Positions 25,695 to 37,465 of a stretch of DNA of 64,000 nucleotides are shown one piece after another. The stretch spans positions 1,460,736-1,524,735 of the forward strand of contig VXAU01001826.1 of the NCBI GenBank assembly GCA_013399695.1, written 5' to 3'. This stretch comes from Formicarius rufipectus (taxonomy: Eukaryota; Chordata; Aves; Passeriformes; Formicariidae). The notes under the pieces are model-generated. The model saw only the letters and a list, made by a program, of their open reading frames with translations, ran no database searches and had not been told where the DNA came from. Both the position numbers and the translations under genes were made by a program. Within the stretch, counting starts at the first letter, position 1. The number at the start of each line of letters is the position of its first letter.

Positions 25695-26165
25695 TCACAG
25701 AATCACAGAACATGCTGATTTAGAAAGGACCCACAAGGATCATCGAGTTCAACTCCTGACCCTGCACAGGACCATCCCCACCATGTGCCTGAGAGTGTCA
25801 CCCAATCAGTTCTTGAACTCTTTCAGTCTTGGTGCTGTGACCACTTGGCTGGGGAGCCTGTTCCAGTGCCCAGCCACCCTCTGGGTGAAGAACCTTTTTC
25901 TAACATCCAACCTAAAGCTCCCCTGACAAAATTTCAGGCCATTCCCTCGAGTCCTGTCACTGGTCACCACAGAGAAGAGATCAGTACCTGCCCCTCTTCT
26001 TCCCTCCATGAGGAAATTGTAACTGCAGTCAGGTCTCCCTTTGCCTCCTCTTATCCAAGCTGAACACGCCAAGTGCCTCAGCTGCTCCTTATACGGCTTC
26101 CTCTCAAGGTCCTTCACCATCTTTGCTGCCTTCCTTTGGACGCTCTCTGATAGCTTAATAAGTTT
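25695..26165 (-). mobile_element. CR1 LINE, 5'-truncated, minus strand
   Basis: Tail units 'cacagaatcacagaa' at the low-coordinate end mark the CR1 3' terminus. The 3' UTR and the C-terminal coding part follow in reverse complement. Similarity fades near 26155-26165 ('ctctctgatagctt'), the 5'-truncation point. The 3' UTR matches the short copy at 40975-41141 and differs from the copies at 15221 and 62431, so these two share a subfamily. Confidence 0.93.
25806..26120 (-). pseudogene. CR1 polyprotein C-terminal tail, broken
   Basis: The 104-codon minus-strand frame carries the conserved segment after the CR1 RT domain. It contains 'SDRTRGNG' (about residue 54-61), 'FRLDVRKRFFT' and 'VAGHWNRLP', in the order found in avian CR1. 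An in-frame TGA at the low end stops it at 'KEFKN' before the usual terminus. No RT catalytic residues are included. Confidence 0.9.
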
Positions 26166-26173
26166 TATGATTT

Positions 26174-26578
26174 GCAGCTGAGGGAGCTGGGGTTGTTTAG
26201 CTTGGAGAAAAGGAGAATCAAGGGAGTCCTTATTGCTCTCTCTACAACTACCTGAAAAGAGGTTTTTGTCAGGTGGGGATCAGTCTCTTCTCCCAAGGGA
26301 CAAGCAATAGGAGGAAGGGAAGTGGCCTGGAGTCATACCAGAGGAAGTTTAGATTGGATATTAGGAAAAAATCTCTTCACCACAAAGGTTGTCAGGCACT
26401 GGAACAGGGTACCCAGGGAAATGGTTGAGTCACCATTCCTGGAGGTACTTACAAGACATGTAGATGTGGTGCTTAGGGACATGGTTTACTGCTGCACTAA
26501 GCAGGGTTAGTTTAGTGGTTGGACTTGATAGTTTTAAAGGTCTTTTCTGATATAAGTGATTCTATGATTTTATAATTC
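26174..26578 (+). mobile_element. CR1 LINE, 5'-truncated, plus strand
   Basis: It starts near 'gcagctgagggagctgg' and runs through the C-terminal coding segment into a 3' UTR with 'cttagggacatggttta' and 'ggttggacttgata'. It ends in 'gtgattctatgatttta' tail units at about 26554-26575. It lies only about 10 bp beyond the truncated end of the minus-strand CR1 at 25695, giving a head-to-head pair. Its 3' UTR matches the short copy at 49505-49639. Confidence 0.93.
26322..26510 (+). pseudogene. CR1 polyprotein C-terminal tail, broken
   Basis: The open run contains 'LDWILGKNLFTTKVVRHWN' and 'RVPREMVESPFLEVL', the same post-RT segment as in the inverted neighbour. Upstream sequence (26174-26321) also encodes CR1-like residues but is interrupted by stops or frame changes. 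It is a non-functional remnant. Confidence 0.85.
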
Positions 26579-28980
26579 TCCTTGTCACCTTCACATTCAA
26601 TCCTTTCTGCAGCAGACTCATCCAACAGAGACAAGTTGTACATGAAGTGAAGGACATTCCTTCAGCAAGTGATATCCTGGCAACAGAATGGTCTGTATTG
26701 TCCCAAAATATAGGATTTTTCAAATGGATTTGCAGGATATTCTGTCAGAATTTCATCTTTATGCAACACAGGCCAAAACATCTACTGTTAGCACAGTAGT
26801 CAGGTAAAAAGTGGCCTTGTCTGAGCCACAAGAAGGGGAAGGGCACAGCCCAGCAGATTTATAAACCGAACTGGGAGACACCATCTCCCAGTGTTTTTAT
26901 TGTCACTGCTGTCTTCATGTGAGAAGACACGGTCCTCTAGGATGACAGCTGGCAAGACATCTCTGCCAGACATAATGCGTGGAGTATTGAAATTACAAAG
27001 GTCTAAGGTCGTAGTGCAGAAGAGGGAAGATTTCCCTGTAAGACTTCACTTTCATATCTTGGATTTACTCAGTCTCTCAGTAGGTGAGAAAGGAGACAAG
27101 TCATTGTGATTTGCAGAAGGAGGTAGGAAAGGAAATAGCAAACCTAAAATGATTTTTTTCTTTTTGGGGCTATGAAATAGAACAGTGTTGATTTTAAGTG
27201 GGTAACCCTCTTTCCAGCCTGTACAACACTTTCAAACAGGTAACTTTAGCTCAAACAGATTTCAGTAGATTGAAGTCATAAAAAGTGGCAAGGACCAAGA
27301 ATATTCTGCCAGTTTACATATTGCAGAACAAGCACACAGTGTTTGATATTTTTTTTCGATGACTATTCTGTGTGTTTATTTTTCATGCCCTTTAACAAAA
27401 GTATCAATGAACAGGATTTTAGAACCAGGCATGAATACACTTCTCTCAGACTCTTTACAAGAGATATACTGGTATTTATCCAGACAGGATAACCAGGTCA
27501 CAAATCTATGAGCATCAGTTCCTCTGTCTGGCAACTACTGTTTTTGTAGCAATCATCAGGACTGCTGTCTAGTCCACTTCCAAAACACCCTGATAGAAAA
27601 CAAGGAGCAGATTTAGCAAAACAGTCAAGTTCACATAGAGCAGAAGCAATCATCTAAGGCAGGTGATTTCCATGTACGTATGTAGTAGTCCAGCGAACTG
27701 GTAAAAACATCTTCAAAAGCAATAAATAACTCCAGTTTACAGTGGGTGGAATTCTCTTCAATGCCATAGTTTAGAAGTGGGACTGATTTTATATAGTTTG
27801 AAAGCAATCTTCAGCACATGACGAAATTTCATCCCATAAGCTGCTTTTGTTTTGGACTTATCCCTTAAAATTATCTGTCAAACTTAGCTATAACACCCAA
27901 TATATGGATGGAATATATGGAAGCAATTATATGGAATATAACTGCTTTATATAATGTGTGTGGTGACAGTTCTGATGAGTTACACAAAGGGCAATTCCTA
28001 GTGCAATCAACAAATTAATAATGTTAATTTTATAATAAATTTATAATCTTTATCCAGGTATAAATTTTAAAAAATGTATAACTAAGACTTTGCTAAGCTG
28101 AGAAGGATGTCTGCTTTAAATTTTAATCTCAAAAAGTGAGCAGACCTGTTTTGATAGTAATGTGCTCTACTTCAGACACCCAAGAAAATGCTGCAAAATT
28201 AGTTTTCTAAGATATTTGTACTTTTTTTCCCCTGAAAACTGTTACCAGATTCTAGGCTATAAAAGTTGTCAATCAAAAGGATGAATAAAGTCCATATTCC
28301 AAGGACTTGAAAAAAAACTGGTTTGCATTTTAATTTTAGGCATATAAAGCGGGGTTGACCTTGCCTGGACACTAAGTGCCCACCCAACCCCTCTATCACT
28401 CCCCTTCCCTGCCAGAAAAGGGGAGACAGAATAAGATGGAAAATGACTTGTGGGCTGAGATAAAGCAATTCACTAAAGCAAACAGCAAAAGCTTGCATGC
28501 TCAAAACAAAGTGAAAAATAACAATGTTTATTCTCTGCCTTCCATCAACAGCGATGTCCAATCACTTCCCAAGAAGCAGGATTTCAGCATGTGTAATGGT
28601 TTCTTAGCAGGCAGCCATTGGAAGCAACAAATGCCCCCATTCCTGCTTCTTTCTTCACCTTGTACATCTGAGTTGACATCATATGGTATGGAATCTCCCT
28701 TTGGTTAGTTTGGGTGAGCTGGCCTACTTGGGTCCCCTCCCAGGATCTTGCCCTCACTGGGGAAGGAATGTTACAGTACTGATGCTGTCCTCACAGGTAG
28801 CCAAAACACTGGTGTGTTATCAATACCCTTCCAGCTACCAAGGCAAAGCACTGCACTGTTGAGGACTACTATGGGGAAATGAACTCCATCTCAGCCAGAC
28901 CCAATACAGTATAATCCCAAAATATACTTCAGTTCTGTATTTGCATTAATAATCTAATAATCTAAATCATGCTTACATGA
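26579..28980. other. Unique sequence, no gene recognised
   Basis: A+T-rich DNA. Around 27898-27945 a 'tatatgga'-type word recurs imperfectly three times. A minus-strand 120-codon run (28199-28561) has hydrophobic segments but no family match. No gene is supported. Confidence 0.55.
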
Positions 28981-29655
28981 TGCTGAACTTGAAACTGGCC
29001 ATCACAACTCAGGAAAGGGATTTTAGAGTTGCTGTTGCCAAAATCAACTCAGTGTGCAGCATTGGACAAATTAGCTCTAAAAATCTTAGGCATCATCAGG
29101 AAGGATATTGAGAACAGAAGAGGATATTTTATTTTCTGCTCTTTGACATCTCATGTGCCCTCACCTTGAGTATCATGGACAATCCTGATCTCTGCATCTC
29201 AAGGTGAAAAGGGTACAGAAAAGGGCAGCTACAAATGATCAAAAGGGTAGAGCAGCTTCCTTAACAGAAGAAATTAAATATCTGGGTCTGTTTAGTTTGG
29301 AAAACAGAAAATTGAAGTTTGTGATAAAACCAAGCTGGTGGATACATTGAGTGAGAAACTGTGGGCCCGTGCCACTTGATTAAATTAGTAGAGGATCAGC
29401 TTAAAGTTAGGAAAACTTCTAGGCATCAAAATTCTGGAACCTGCTGCAGGTATACCAGCAGATTCAGAAAGGGGTAAGACACATTTGTAAATATTAGAGA
29501 CCATAGGCAAGGAGGTGCCCTCAAGCACGCCCAGCAAGGGCAAAGGAGAGAAGAATGTGTCCTTACTCACATGCACTTCTCAAATTAGCATCTGTTTTTT
29601 CATTGTTGAATACCATACAACCTGGGCCAGTGGTCTGACTCAGTAGGCACTAGTT
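28981..29655 (+). mobile_element. Ancient CR1/L3-type LINE relic, plus strand
   Basis: Translated in shifting plus frames, it gives recognisable LINE RT-tail pieces in order: a region like 'QCA..' near 29045, 'LEYHGQS' near 29165, 'VKRVQKRAATNDQKG' near 29205-29250 and 'YLGLFSLENRK' near 29278-29310. A strongly eroded 3' UTR ends in 'gggccagtggtctgactcag' at about 29625-29644. That ending is typical of L3/CR1-L3 elements in reptiles and mammals, not of the young avian CR1 copies elsewhere in the window. Multiple stops, indels and a missing 'FFT..HWN' block show great age. Confidence 0.75.
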
Positions 29656-32374
29656 ACTATTTCATGCTGTACAGCTTTTCTCTATATTGAAGATTACTTT
29701 AGTGCTAATTGTACAATTCTCTTTGAAAGGAGAGACCAAACAAGATGACAGTGTGACAGAATGGGTTACTGAAATAGTAGCTGTAACTTTTCCCTCCAGA
29801 AGAGATGAACATTCCTGGAAATGCTTCGAAATTTTTGCTAACAACAGATTTCCCCATATTTTCTCACCATTGTTAGAAAACAATAAGGAATGATACATAA
29901 ATCATCCAAATGTAAGGAAGGAGAAATCACAGTACCATATGTCTCCATAAAACACTGATAGACATGAAACCTGTGTGAATAGACAAGTCCTTACATATTA
30001 TTTTTCTTCTTGTCCTCTTTTCTCATTTCACGTATCTGTCCCAATTTTGGTAGGTTAACAAAACTCTGTCTGCAAGTCCTTAGATTTCATTTACCATCTC
30101 TTGTAAAAGCCATCAAGTCTCCACTTCCAAAATCTCAAAGTAGCTTGGTGGAATGTAGTTGCTTATCCTTGATATGACATGAAGAGTGGAACCTGAAGAG
30201 CGAAACAGCCCAGCACACAAATACCTGTAAAATCTTCATTGCTCAAATGTGTCTCATGATAGCATTTCCAGACCTTTACCCTTCCACTTCTCACTTGTCA
30301 AAATTAAAGTGACAGTGAGTTATATTCTCTGGACAAAGAAATTCACACTGTCCTGTTGTGTGAGTCCTGTAGGTAGCATGAGAACTTCTAGAGTGTCAAT
30401 TGTTCACCTGCAGGTGTTTTTTTTTCATACAGGAGGTGCACATGTCCTTTTGCATTTTTCCCCCCTTGTGCGAACTATACCACTTATTAAATAGAGGTTG
30501 ATCGTTGCAGAATTTTCTCTCTGCTGCCCCACAAATAATAAATAATAAATCTGTGTAAGGCTAGGCATGAAGGATATTGGTGGTTTGCCATTAGTCTTTC
30601 AAGCAGCAGCCAGATATCTCCTGCCAGTTGTGCATTTTGCTGGGTGAATTTTATGGTTGTCTTACTGGATACTCTCTGTGCGTGTTCACACATGTGACCA
30701 CTAAAGCTCATTTCAGGTGAGATGCTTGTGGGTTTGCTGACAGAGACCAGCTGAAGGCAAGACAGTGAGTTACCAGTGTACATGACCTGGATTCTTAACA
30801 TTTGCTGTGTTTTTTCAGACTTTTGCCAAAGACCCTAGATTTTGCAACTTCCTATTTCCAGCCTGCTGCCAAGTACTATTCAACTCTTTCTCTCCCAGCA
30901 GAAACCCAGAGCTATGTATCTACATGCTATTACTCCCAATTGCAGATATCCTTACATAGTCCATGGTTCACTGATGCAGAAGTCATAGTTTATGGTCTGT
31001 ATCTATGTAGTAAAGAAATATTTGAGCAATTAAAGTAAAAAGAAAGCAGTTCACCCTTCTAAGCCATAGGAGTCTCAAAAACAAAAGACATATCCATAAA
31101 GGCTGGACCTTCATATATGAAATTTCTTCTAGTATTCACAACTCTGGTGGAAAATAGGAGGTGGCCTCCAAATTAAAATTTAGTTATGAACCAATACAGT
31201 GTTCTTTCTGTTTGGTGGGAGGATTAATTTTAGTTTGGTTTGTTTTTTTTNTTTTTTTTTAGTGTGTGAAATGTTGGCTGATTAGTAGACGTAGTTACTC
31301 TCTCAATGGTGTGGAGAGGTAGAGCCCTTCTGGAGGCTCTAGGCATGGGCACACCAACTTTACTGAAACTGTTCTTCAGGTTTCCCTGCCACAGCTCAGA
31401 AGGAAAATAATAACAGGACTCTAAGGTATGTCCATGCAGAGCAGCTGTCAAAATGTTGTACTGTGTTTTGCATATTTACTAGGTAGGTCTGCCAAGAGCT
31501 GGCACACTGAGGAGATAAATCTGTGATTCTTGGAGCAATGCAAGACAGTGGCCTCAGAGAAAAGATCTCTGAGTTGAAGTGGGACATCTGCTGCAGCCAT
31601 TTGCTTTCCAGGCACAGAATGCCTTTCACGGGGATGTCCATGTCACTCACAGGCAGTTAAGAATGTGGTATGGTCTCTGCTGCTGCGTGAACTGAACTTG
31701 TTTTCTGTTTGGTCAACTCCTACCTGGGGATTTACTTTTAGGCATGTATTTTAAACTACAGTACCTCCAATGAATGCAGAAACTTGCCATCTGGACATTT
31801 CAGGTGAGATTTATCCCTGAGCCAAAGCTAGCATAAATCTAAGACTTATGCGTATCTTTGGAATTTCACTGGATCTTTGCAAAGCCAGCTCAAGTCTTCT
31901 TGGCAATGCTACCCAAAGATACTAGTAATGCAAAAAATATGTGTTTCCTGCCAGAAAGTAAAACTAGAGGTAGGATGGACATGGAATGGAGACACGCTGT
32001 GCAAAGTCAGCTTACTGTTGTCACTACTGCCAGAAAGGCAAAGGATGGCTGTTCGTGCTTTTGACAGACATCCTCCCAGTCTGCTGAGCAGACTCAGCTG
32101 CTTCCAGCACAGATAAAGCTGCCAAGAATGTTTTGTCATTGCAAACAGTACAGTGAGGATTTGTTCACCATGAGAGACCACTAGAATGCACTGAAATGTT
32201 GATAGCCATTCCTGCCAAGGTGGATTTCACCCTGGCTGTGCACAGATGCTCATTCCATATCATCCGTGGAAGAGTTTTACAACATTAAGGGATTTATTGC
32301 TTTTTTGAGCTTGGCTTTCATTGTTTCTAAGAAGTGTCCTTTTCTTGTTTGAGTTGTCATTTGTCAGAATAATT
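29656..32374. other. Unique sequence, no gene recognised
   Basis: No supported gene or transposon. Short open runs (104 codons on the minus strand at 30487-30801, 90 codons on the minus strand at 31909-32181) lack any signature. Confidence 0.55.
31242..31260. other. T run with single ambiguous base (N)
   Basis: T8, one N at 31251, then T9. This is an unresolved homopolymer length. It places an unknown residue in any frame read through it. Confidence 0.9.
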
Positions 32375-32520
32375 CATCACCACTGTCTGTGTGGGTGCAA
32401 GAACTGGACCACAACCTGCAAGTTCTGAGCTTTCCTGTATCAACCCTCAGATTTTTTGCACAACCTTAGGAAGTTACTTCAGTTCATCCAGACATCACTT
32501 CCCCACTTGCATGTAGCTTT
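32375..32520 (+). repeat. Possible MIR-type SINE relic
   Basis: The block 'accttaggaagttacttcag' followed about 25 bp later by 'cacttcccca' is spaced like the MIR core ('accttgggcaagttactt ... cagtttcccca'). The upstream part fits poorly. MIR-type tRNA-derived SINEs survive as highly diverged relics in amniote genomes. Confidence 0.35.
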
Positions 32521-32869
32521 TCATTTCAATGGAGATTACTACAGTAGCTCAGCTTATATGTGAATGTCAAACAGCAGAAGTCATGACGAAGACACTGTGG
32601 TTACTCAAATTATTATTTGAAAAAAAAATGTTCTCAGTAATGACAGTAAAATTTCAAGCAGTTGAACAGTAAAGGTCAGAGTGCAACTTGAAGTGCAGGC
32701 TTTGTGCAAGCACTGATTTCTTCCCTGGAAACTATCACAGCTCCAGTAGGTTTTTTCTCCCAGCTTTTTTCCTAGTTAAACCCTAGAAGTTTGAACCAGT
32801 CAGTGCAATGCAAACTACTGATAGACTAGCAATAGTGTGTCTGTCCCTCCTTGCCAAGACTGATTAGAG

Positions 32870-33020
32870 TCAAATGTTGCAAACATTTCCAAGAGAATTA
32901 ACATGTCGGCACTAAGCAGCGGTTCACGAGAATTGCAGAGATGCAGTTGGGGCTTTATTAAGTGCTACATAAAAGTAAACAAATGGCAGTGCAGTGGGAG
33001 AAGGCAGGCATTCTGGGCCA
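32870..33020. promoter_or_regulatory. Possible conserved non-coding element
   Basis: A short repeat-free stretch of even complexity has words such as 'gctttattaagtgctacat'. It is suggested only by sequence texture, and no alignment was possible. Very tentative. Confidence 0.12.
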
Positions 33021-36000
33021 TATGACACTGGGAGCCACTGGAAGAAATGTCTGTGGCAATGGGCCAAACTGGTGATGTTGAACCTGGAAGCCCGTTAGAT
33101 AAGATGTCTGCAGTTTGTCAAGATACCCTGTTTCCTTCTCACTTTATTTGTTTACTTTTCTCCTCTGTTGGATGGATCTGACTCTCACTGACTCCTCCCT
33201 TCCCCAGCAGCAAAGTCCATACTCTTTGCACATGCTGCCCTTGAGTCAGAGATGCCTTGTCCCTGCTACAGCTGGTGACAGGAAAACTGTTGGCCCTCAG
33301 CAATGCCATCCCGAGTGCATCCTCCTTTTAGCACGTGCAGCAAAGTGTGCATGGTGTAAGTGGAGCAGTCAAGTGTGCGTCACCAAGGAAGAGATGAGGA
33401 GTCACACAGGCATGGGTTCAAGTGGAAGTCATCTTACTGCCTCAAAAATCCCTTCTTATGAATTACCCCTCTGTATCCTGGTGTGTTTGTATGGGTGCAA
33501 TGCATAATCCTGCTCATGAACCCCACTGGGAGGTAAATCTCTGACCTTGCAGGAAAGATGAGACCTGTCTTACTCAAATCATTGTGTTTGCATATAGAAC
33601 TTAAAGGGTATGGACCATGATGGGTTTTCTGAGCTGTTTTGGACCATGATGATTTTGCTGAGCCAGAGGAGTCTTGTCGAGGGGAAAACACACGGTCCTC
33701 AAGATATAAAGCAACATCTTTCTTTAAGTGAATATTTTTGGTGGAGGGAAGAAGTGAGGATTCATAGCTAACAAAATATTTCTAACATCTCAATTTTGAG
33801 GAACACTTTTCTTTAATGGGTTCCAAATGACTCCACAAATGAGTCTGTAAAAATTTATACATAGGGAGATATGTCCTATCTGTCCTATGAGCAAGAAGAG
33901 ACAACAAAAAAGCTCACCTGAAACTTACTGCATGTGTTGCCACTGACCAATTTGTAGGAAAAAAGTCACTATTTAAGCATTCATAATTTAAAATCCTCCC
34001 TAGAAAGTGTACAAATTTTGGTCATATTTTCCAAAATGCCTAAGTATTTGAGATTTCATAGTTCTGGCTAAATCTAATGTCATGCCTGATTTTCCAAAAG
34101 TCCTTATATTCATTCTTTGAAAAAAACCATGTTTTGTTATCAAATGTTCAAAAGAGGAGGTGCTCAGATTCAAGAACTGCAGGTAAAAATTTAGGCCAAG
34201 TCAGACATTTACAAGAATGGCACAAAAAGAGAACTTCACACTTAAAAAATGTGGAAAACAGTCCTTTTTCACTAGTGTTTTGAATGAGTACTCAGACTGG
34301 ACAAGGCATTGCTGGTAAAATATGATCTGTAAAGCAGCAAGAGCAAGTCAAGGTAATATTCTGTTACGCTTTCTATGAGAGCTATGCCGAGTAACTAGAA
34401 ACAAAATAAACCATAGAATTATGCCTCTATGACATGAGAAATGTTGCCCCAAGGAAATTAAAAACTGTGTACAATTGCAAGCATTAATTCCTACCTTAGT
34501 GTGAAAAGACCCTTTGGCTGAACTTCAGTTTCTAAAGGAGTTTTTGTGTGTGCACAGTGGAGCCCTGGTAGACACATATGAATCTCTGCCCTGCCTGTAC
34601 CTGCTCAGCAGGAATGTAAACAAGACAGGGATGCTGTTGCTTTTAGCTGCCTGATCTGTTGAAATCACCCAAGGAGAAATCATAACAGTGTTTCTTTTGT
34701 CTCTATACTGTGTGTACATGCTTTGTGGCAGAGAAAGGAAATTGTGTTCTTTGCCAGTGAGTCCAAGAACTGAAAAAAAAAGGCCTTGTGATTCAGAGAA
34801 ATGAGAAGTAATATAAAGCAAAGGTTAAATCTGCAAAAGTGTCATTCATTCACTATGCAGTAAATGAGGCTGAGGCAATCCCCAAGCAAAAGCACCCAAG
34901 ACAAGTGACGTGACTGCAGTCATGTATGTTGGTATTTATTAGTCCTGCCTGGTTAAAGCTCTCATGCTCTCCATGTTGCACAAGAATAGATATGGAACAG
35001 TCAGATTCATTGCATAGCTGAGAAGAGAGCAACACCGAGGCATTTCAGCACATTGCAAACACTTATCAGACCAAAACCCGCACAGAATTCCTGGAGAGTG
35101 CATCTCATCAAACCCACTTAATACTTGCTTGGTGCTGCCACACTTGCTGTTATTTGTTGAGCTGTGTCCTAATGTCCTAAGGAAGCTGTGACTGAGGACA
35201 TCTGCAGCCATTTCTAGTTTTGCTTACTGTCTAATTTTGAAAGACCAGTTTTTCTTGCCTCTGAGCCTCTGTTTCTCCTTAACTAGGGAAATGTCACTAT
35301 ATACACGCTAGTATATATATGTGTCCCTAACAAGACTTATATTACTCTTTGCAGAGTACCTTTATACTTGTGTAAGAGCTAAAAAACTATCAGGTGTTTT
35401 GCCTCTTTGGCAGTAGGAATAGTGCAGGAAACACAGCTGCTGATTTCTCCACCATGTCAGTGCTATAGTAATAATTAAAATGACAGATAAACAGCATCCA
35501 TGTTTGCTTTTCAAGCCTAGCAATGAGTAAACTCTGTACTGACCATGTTATAAGTGCATGAACTCTGTTAACCCTAGCCTGCACCACAATACCTGCCTCT
35601 TGTTAATGCAATGTACTTAATTATTGTTATTATTTGGATTTGACTGATGCATGATTAGTGAGAAAAGTCACACATGTATCTGTGGGCATAAACACATATT
35701 CCTCTTCCTCCAAAGGCATAAGAACATAGATTCCTCACTGTGGGAATCCTGCTGCTTATTTAATTACAAGCAGAATTAAACCCTGCACCAGGTCAAATTA
35801 TGAAGTTCTACAGTAAAATTCAACACACATTTAAGTATTTTCAGGTGTGGAGTCCAGGTTCTCTGTGCACTAGTGCAACGTTCTGTTTTTGAGAGGGCTA
35901 GGGATGAGGAGAAAGCACACGCAGCTTTGTTTCTTCAGTGCTGTCATATGACAAGAAGTGGTTTAGTTCACCCTGTAAGGTGGAGAGCAGGTGGCGTAAG

Positions 36001-36869
36001 TCATACAGCAAAACAGCTGATTCCATGAAATGCATCTCAAAATTACTTAAATAGCCCAGGAGCAAACACAGTCTGTGGTTTAATGACAGCTGAGTTAAGG
36101 TTTGCATTGTACTAATAACATCCTGTATCTCTGGTAGAAATGTGGTGTAGGCACACATAGTCCTTTGCAGCCGATAACTTCTCATCAGATTCTCACACTA
36201 GTTGATTTGGCTGTTATTTAACAAGTTTATTTTCCTCTTCTTGCCATGGGTTTATTTTTGTTGCTGTTGCAATAGTAAAATAGTTTCTGACATTCTCAGA
36301 AATTCTTCATAGTGCTGCTAATGTTTTGCTTGATGTTTTGCTGAAATTGGTTTTGCTGCAATTTTTAAAATGTCACATCTGTTCTCAAAGAGCAGTTACT
36401 TAATTGGTGTACAGTGCTGGATTGGACTCAGTACCTATGCCCGTATTAGCTAGGTACACAGCTGCATGGGTTGTCAGAACATACTCAGAAATGTGAGCTC
36501 AACTTCCTAGAGCAAAAAGGTGACAAGCTGATGATGTGGGAAGTGGCACAGAAGGGTAATACCCAGGGGAAATCAAAGACACAGGCCCTTCTGGGCACTG
36601 CAAAACATGAGCAGAAGTCAAGGAAGACCTTTTCAATAGAAAAAGTTTTTGATACCATTCAATCTGAATAACAATGAAATCAATAATACTGGCATCTTCT
36701 AAAACATGTCTGATATATTCTTGTGTCTGTTAGATTTCTTATGCACCAGTAAACTCTTACACTATATCTTCCATATATAACATACTAATAATAAAACCCG
36801 TTTTTTCCACAAAGCCTTTGTCATAGAGATCAAAGTACTTATTCAGTGACTTCATATATCATTCCTGTT
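33021..36869. other. Unique sequence, no gene recognised
   Basis: The 130-codon plus frame at 33115-33507 starts at TTG and has a hydrophobic start that resembles a signal peptide. There is no ATG, no matching upstream exon signal and no known family, so it is not called. A (TA)-rich patch lies at about 35310-35320. Confidence 0.5.
33612..33668. repeat. Two-copy 29-bp imperfect tandem repeat
   Basis: 'ggaccatgatg' begins at 33612 and again at 33641. Each copy is followed by similar 'gttttctgag' / 'attttgctgag' sequence. This is a local duplication with some divergence. Confidence 0.75.
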
Positions 36870-36990
36870 TCATGGCCTGGGGAATGAATGGAGAAACAGA
36901 AATAAAATGTATTGCCATACAGGCCAGAGCTTCAGTGGCAAAACCGTATCTGGAATTTAAATTTCATTTGCTATAACCCAGTAGTCTGTT
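36870..36990 (-). repeat. Possible MIR-type SINE relic, antisense
   Basis: Read on the plus strand, the order 'ggagaaacagaaataaaatgt', 'attgcca', 'cagtggcaaaaccg', 'tggaatt' and 'acccagtagtctg' parallels the antisense MIR core ('gaaactgaggc..agagaggttaagtaacttgccca ... agtggcagagccgggatt ... cccagg.agtctg'). It is diverged but colinear over about 110 bp. Confidence 0.4.
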
Positions 36991-37006
36991 TGCTAGGATT
37001 TGTTGC

Positions 37007-37044
37007 CTCCATATTTTGCAGTATGTAAATATGCAAATATGGAG
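37007..37044. repeat. Inverted repeat containing an octamer motif
   Basis: Arms 'ctccatattt' (37007-37016) and 'aaatatggag' (37035-37044) are perfect complements. With one bulged T the pairing extends inward to TGCA. The right arm overlaps 'atgcaaat' (37031-37038), the POU-family octamer. The element may be a fortuitous palindrome. Confidence 0.6.
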
Positions 37045-37372
37045 TAATGGTGTTAAAATACCAGAAATAACTCAAAGTAAAACAGTAGAAAAATGTTTAA
37101 AATAAACCCTGAAATAAAAGGTTTTGTGAGTAGAAACACAGAACAATCTTTTCAAGTGTTACTGTCACTTTCCACTCAACTTGTTTTCCCTAAAACAATA
37201 TCTGACCCACATTCCTGTATGTACTTCCAGTATTGATAGACCTGTATTTTTACAATAAAAAAAGCCCAAAACTCACACCCTTGAAATTTTTTGACCAACT
37301 TCCTTTGCTCTAGAAGAGTGGAAGAAAAGTATGCAAATGCAACAGGACTCCTGAAAGGTCAGTTACTGTAGA

Positions 37373-37465
37373 TTGTTTCTTTTCTTGTTTGTTTCTGTGT
37401 TTTGTTGTGGGTTTTTGTCTTGTTTTGTTTGTTTGGTTGGGTTTTTTTTGTTTTGTTTTGTTTTC
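37373..37465. repeat. T/G-rich low-complexity tract
   Basis: TTTG/TTTTG units with GG interruptions, the same class as those at 2974, 17161 and 61870. Confidence 0.88.

Noticed and set aside
33115..33507. 130-codon plus frame with a signal-peptide-like hydrophobic start and several Cys residues
   Set aside because: It begins at TTG rather than ATG, has no clear splice or promoter context and resembles no known secreted family.
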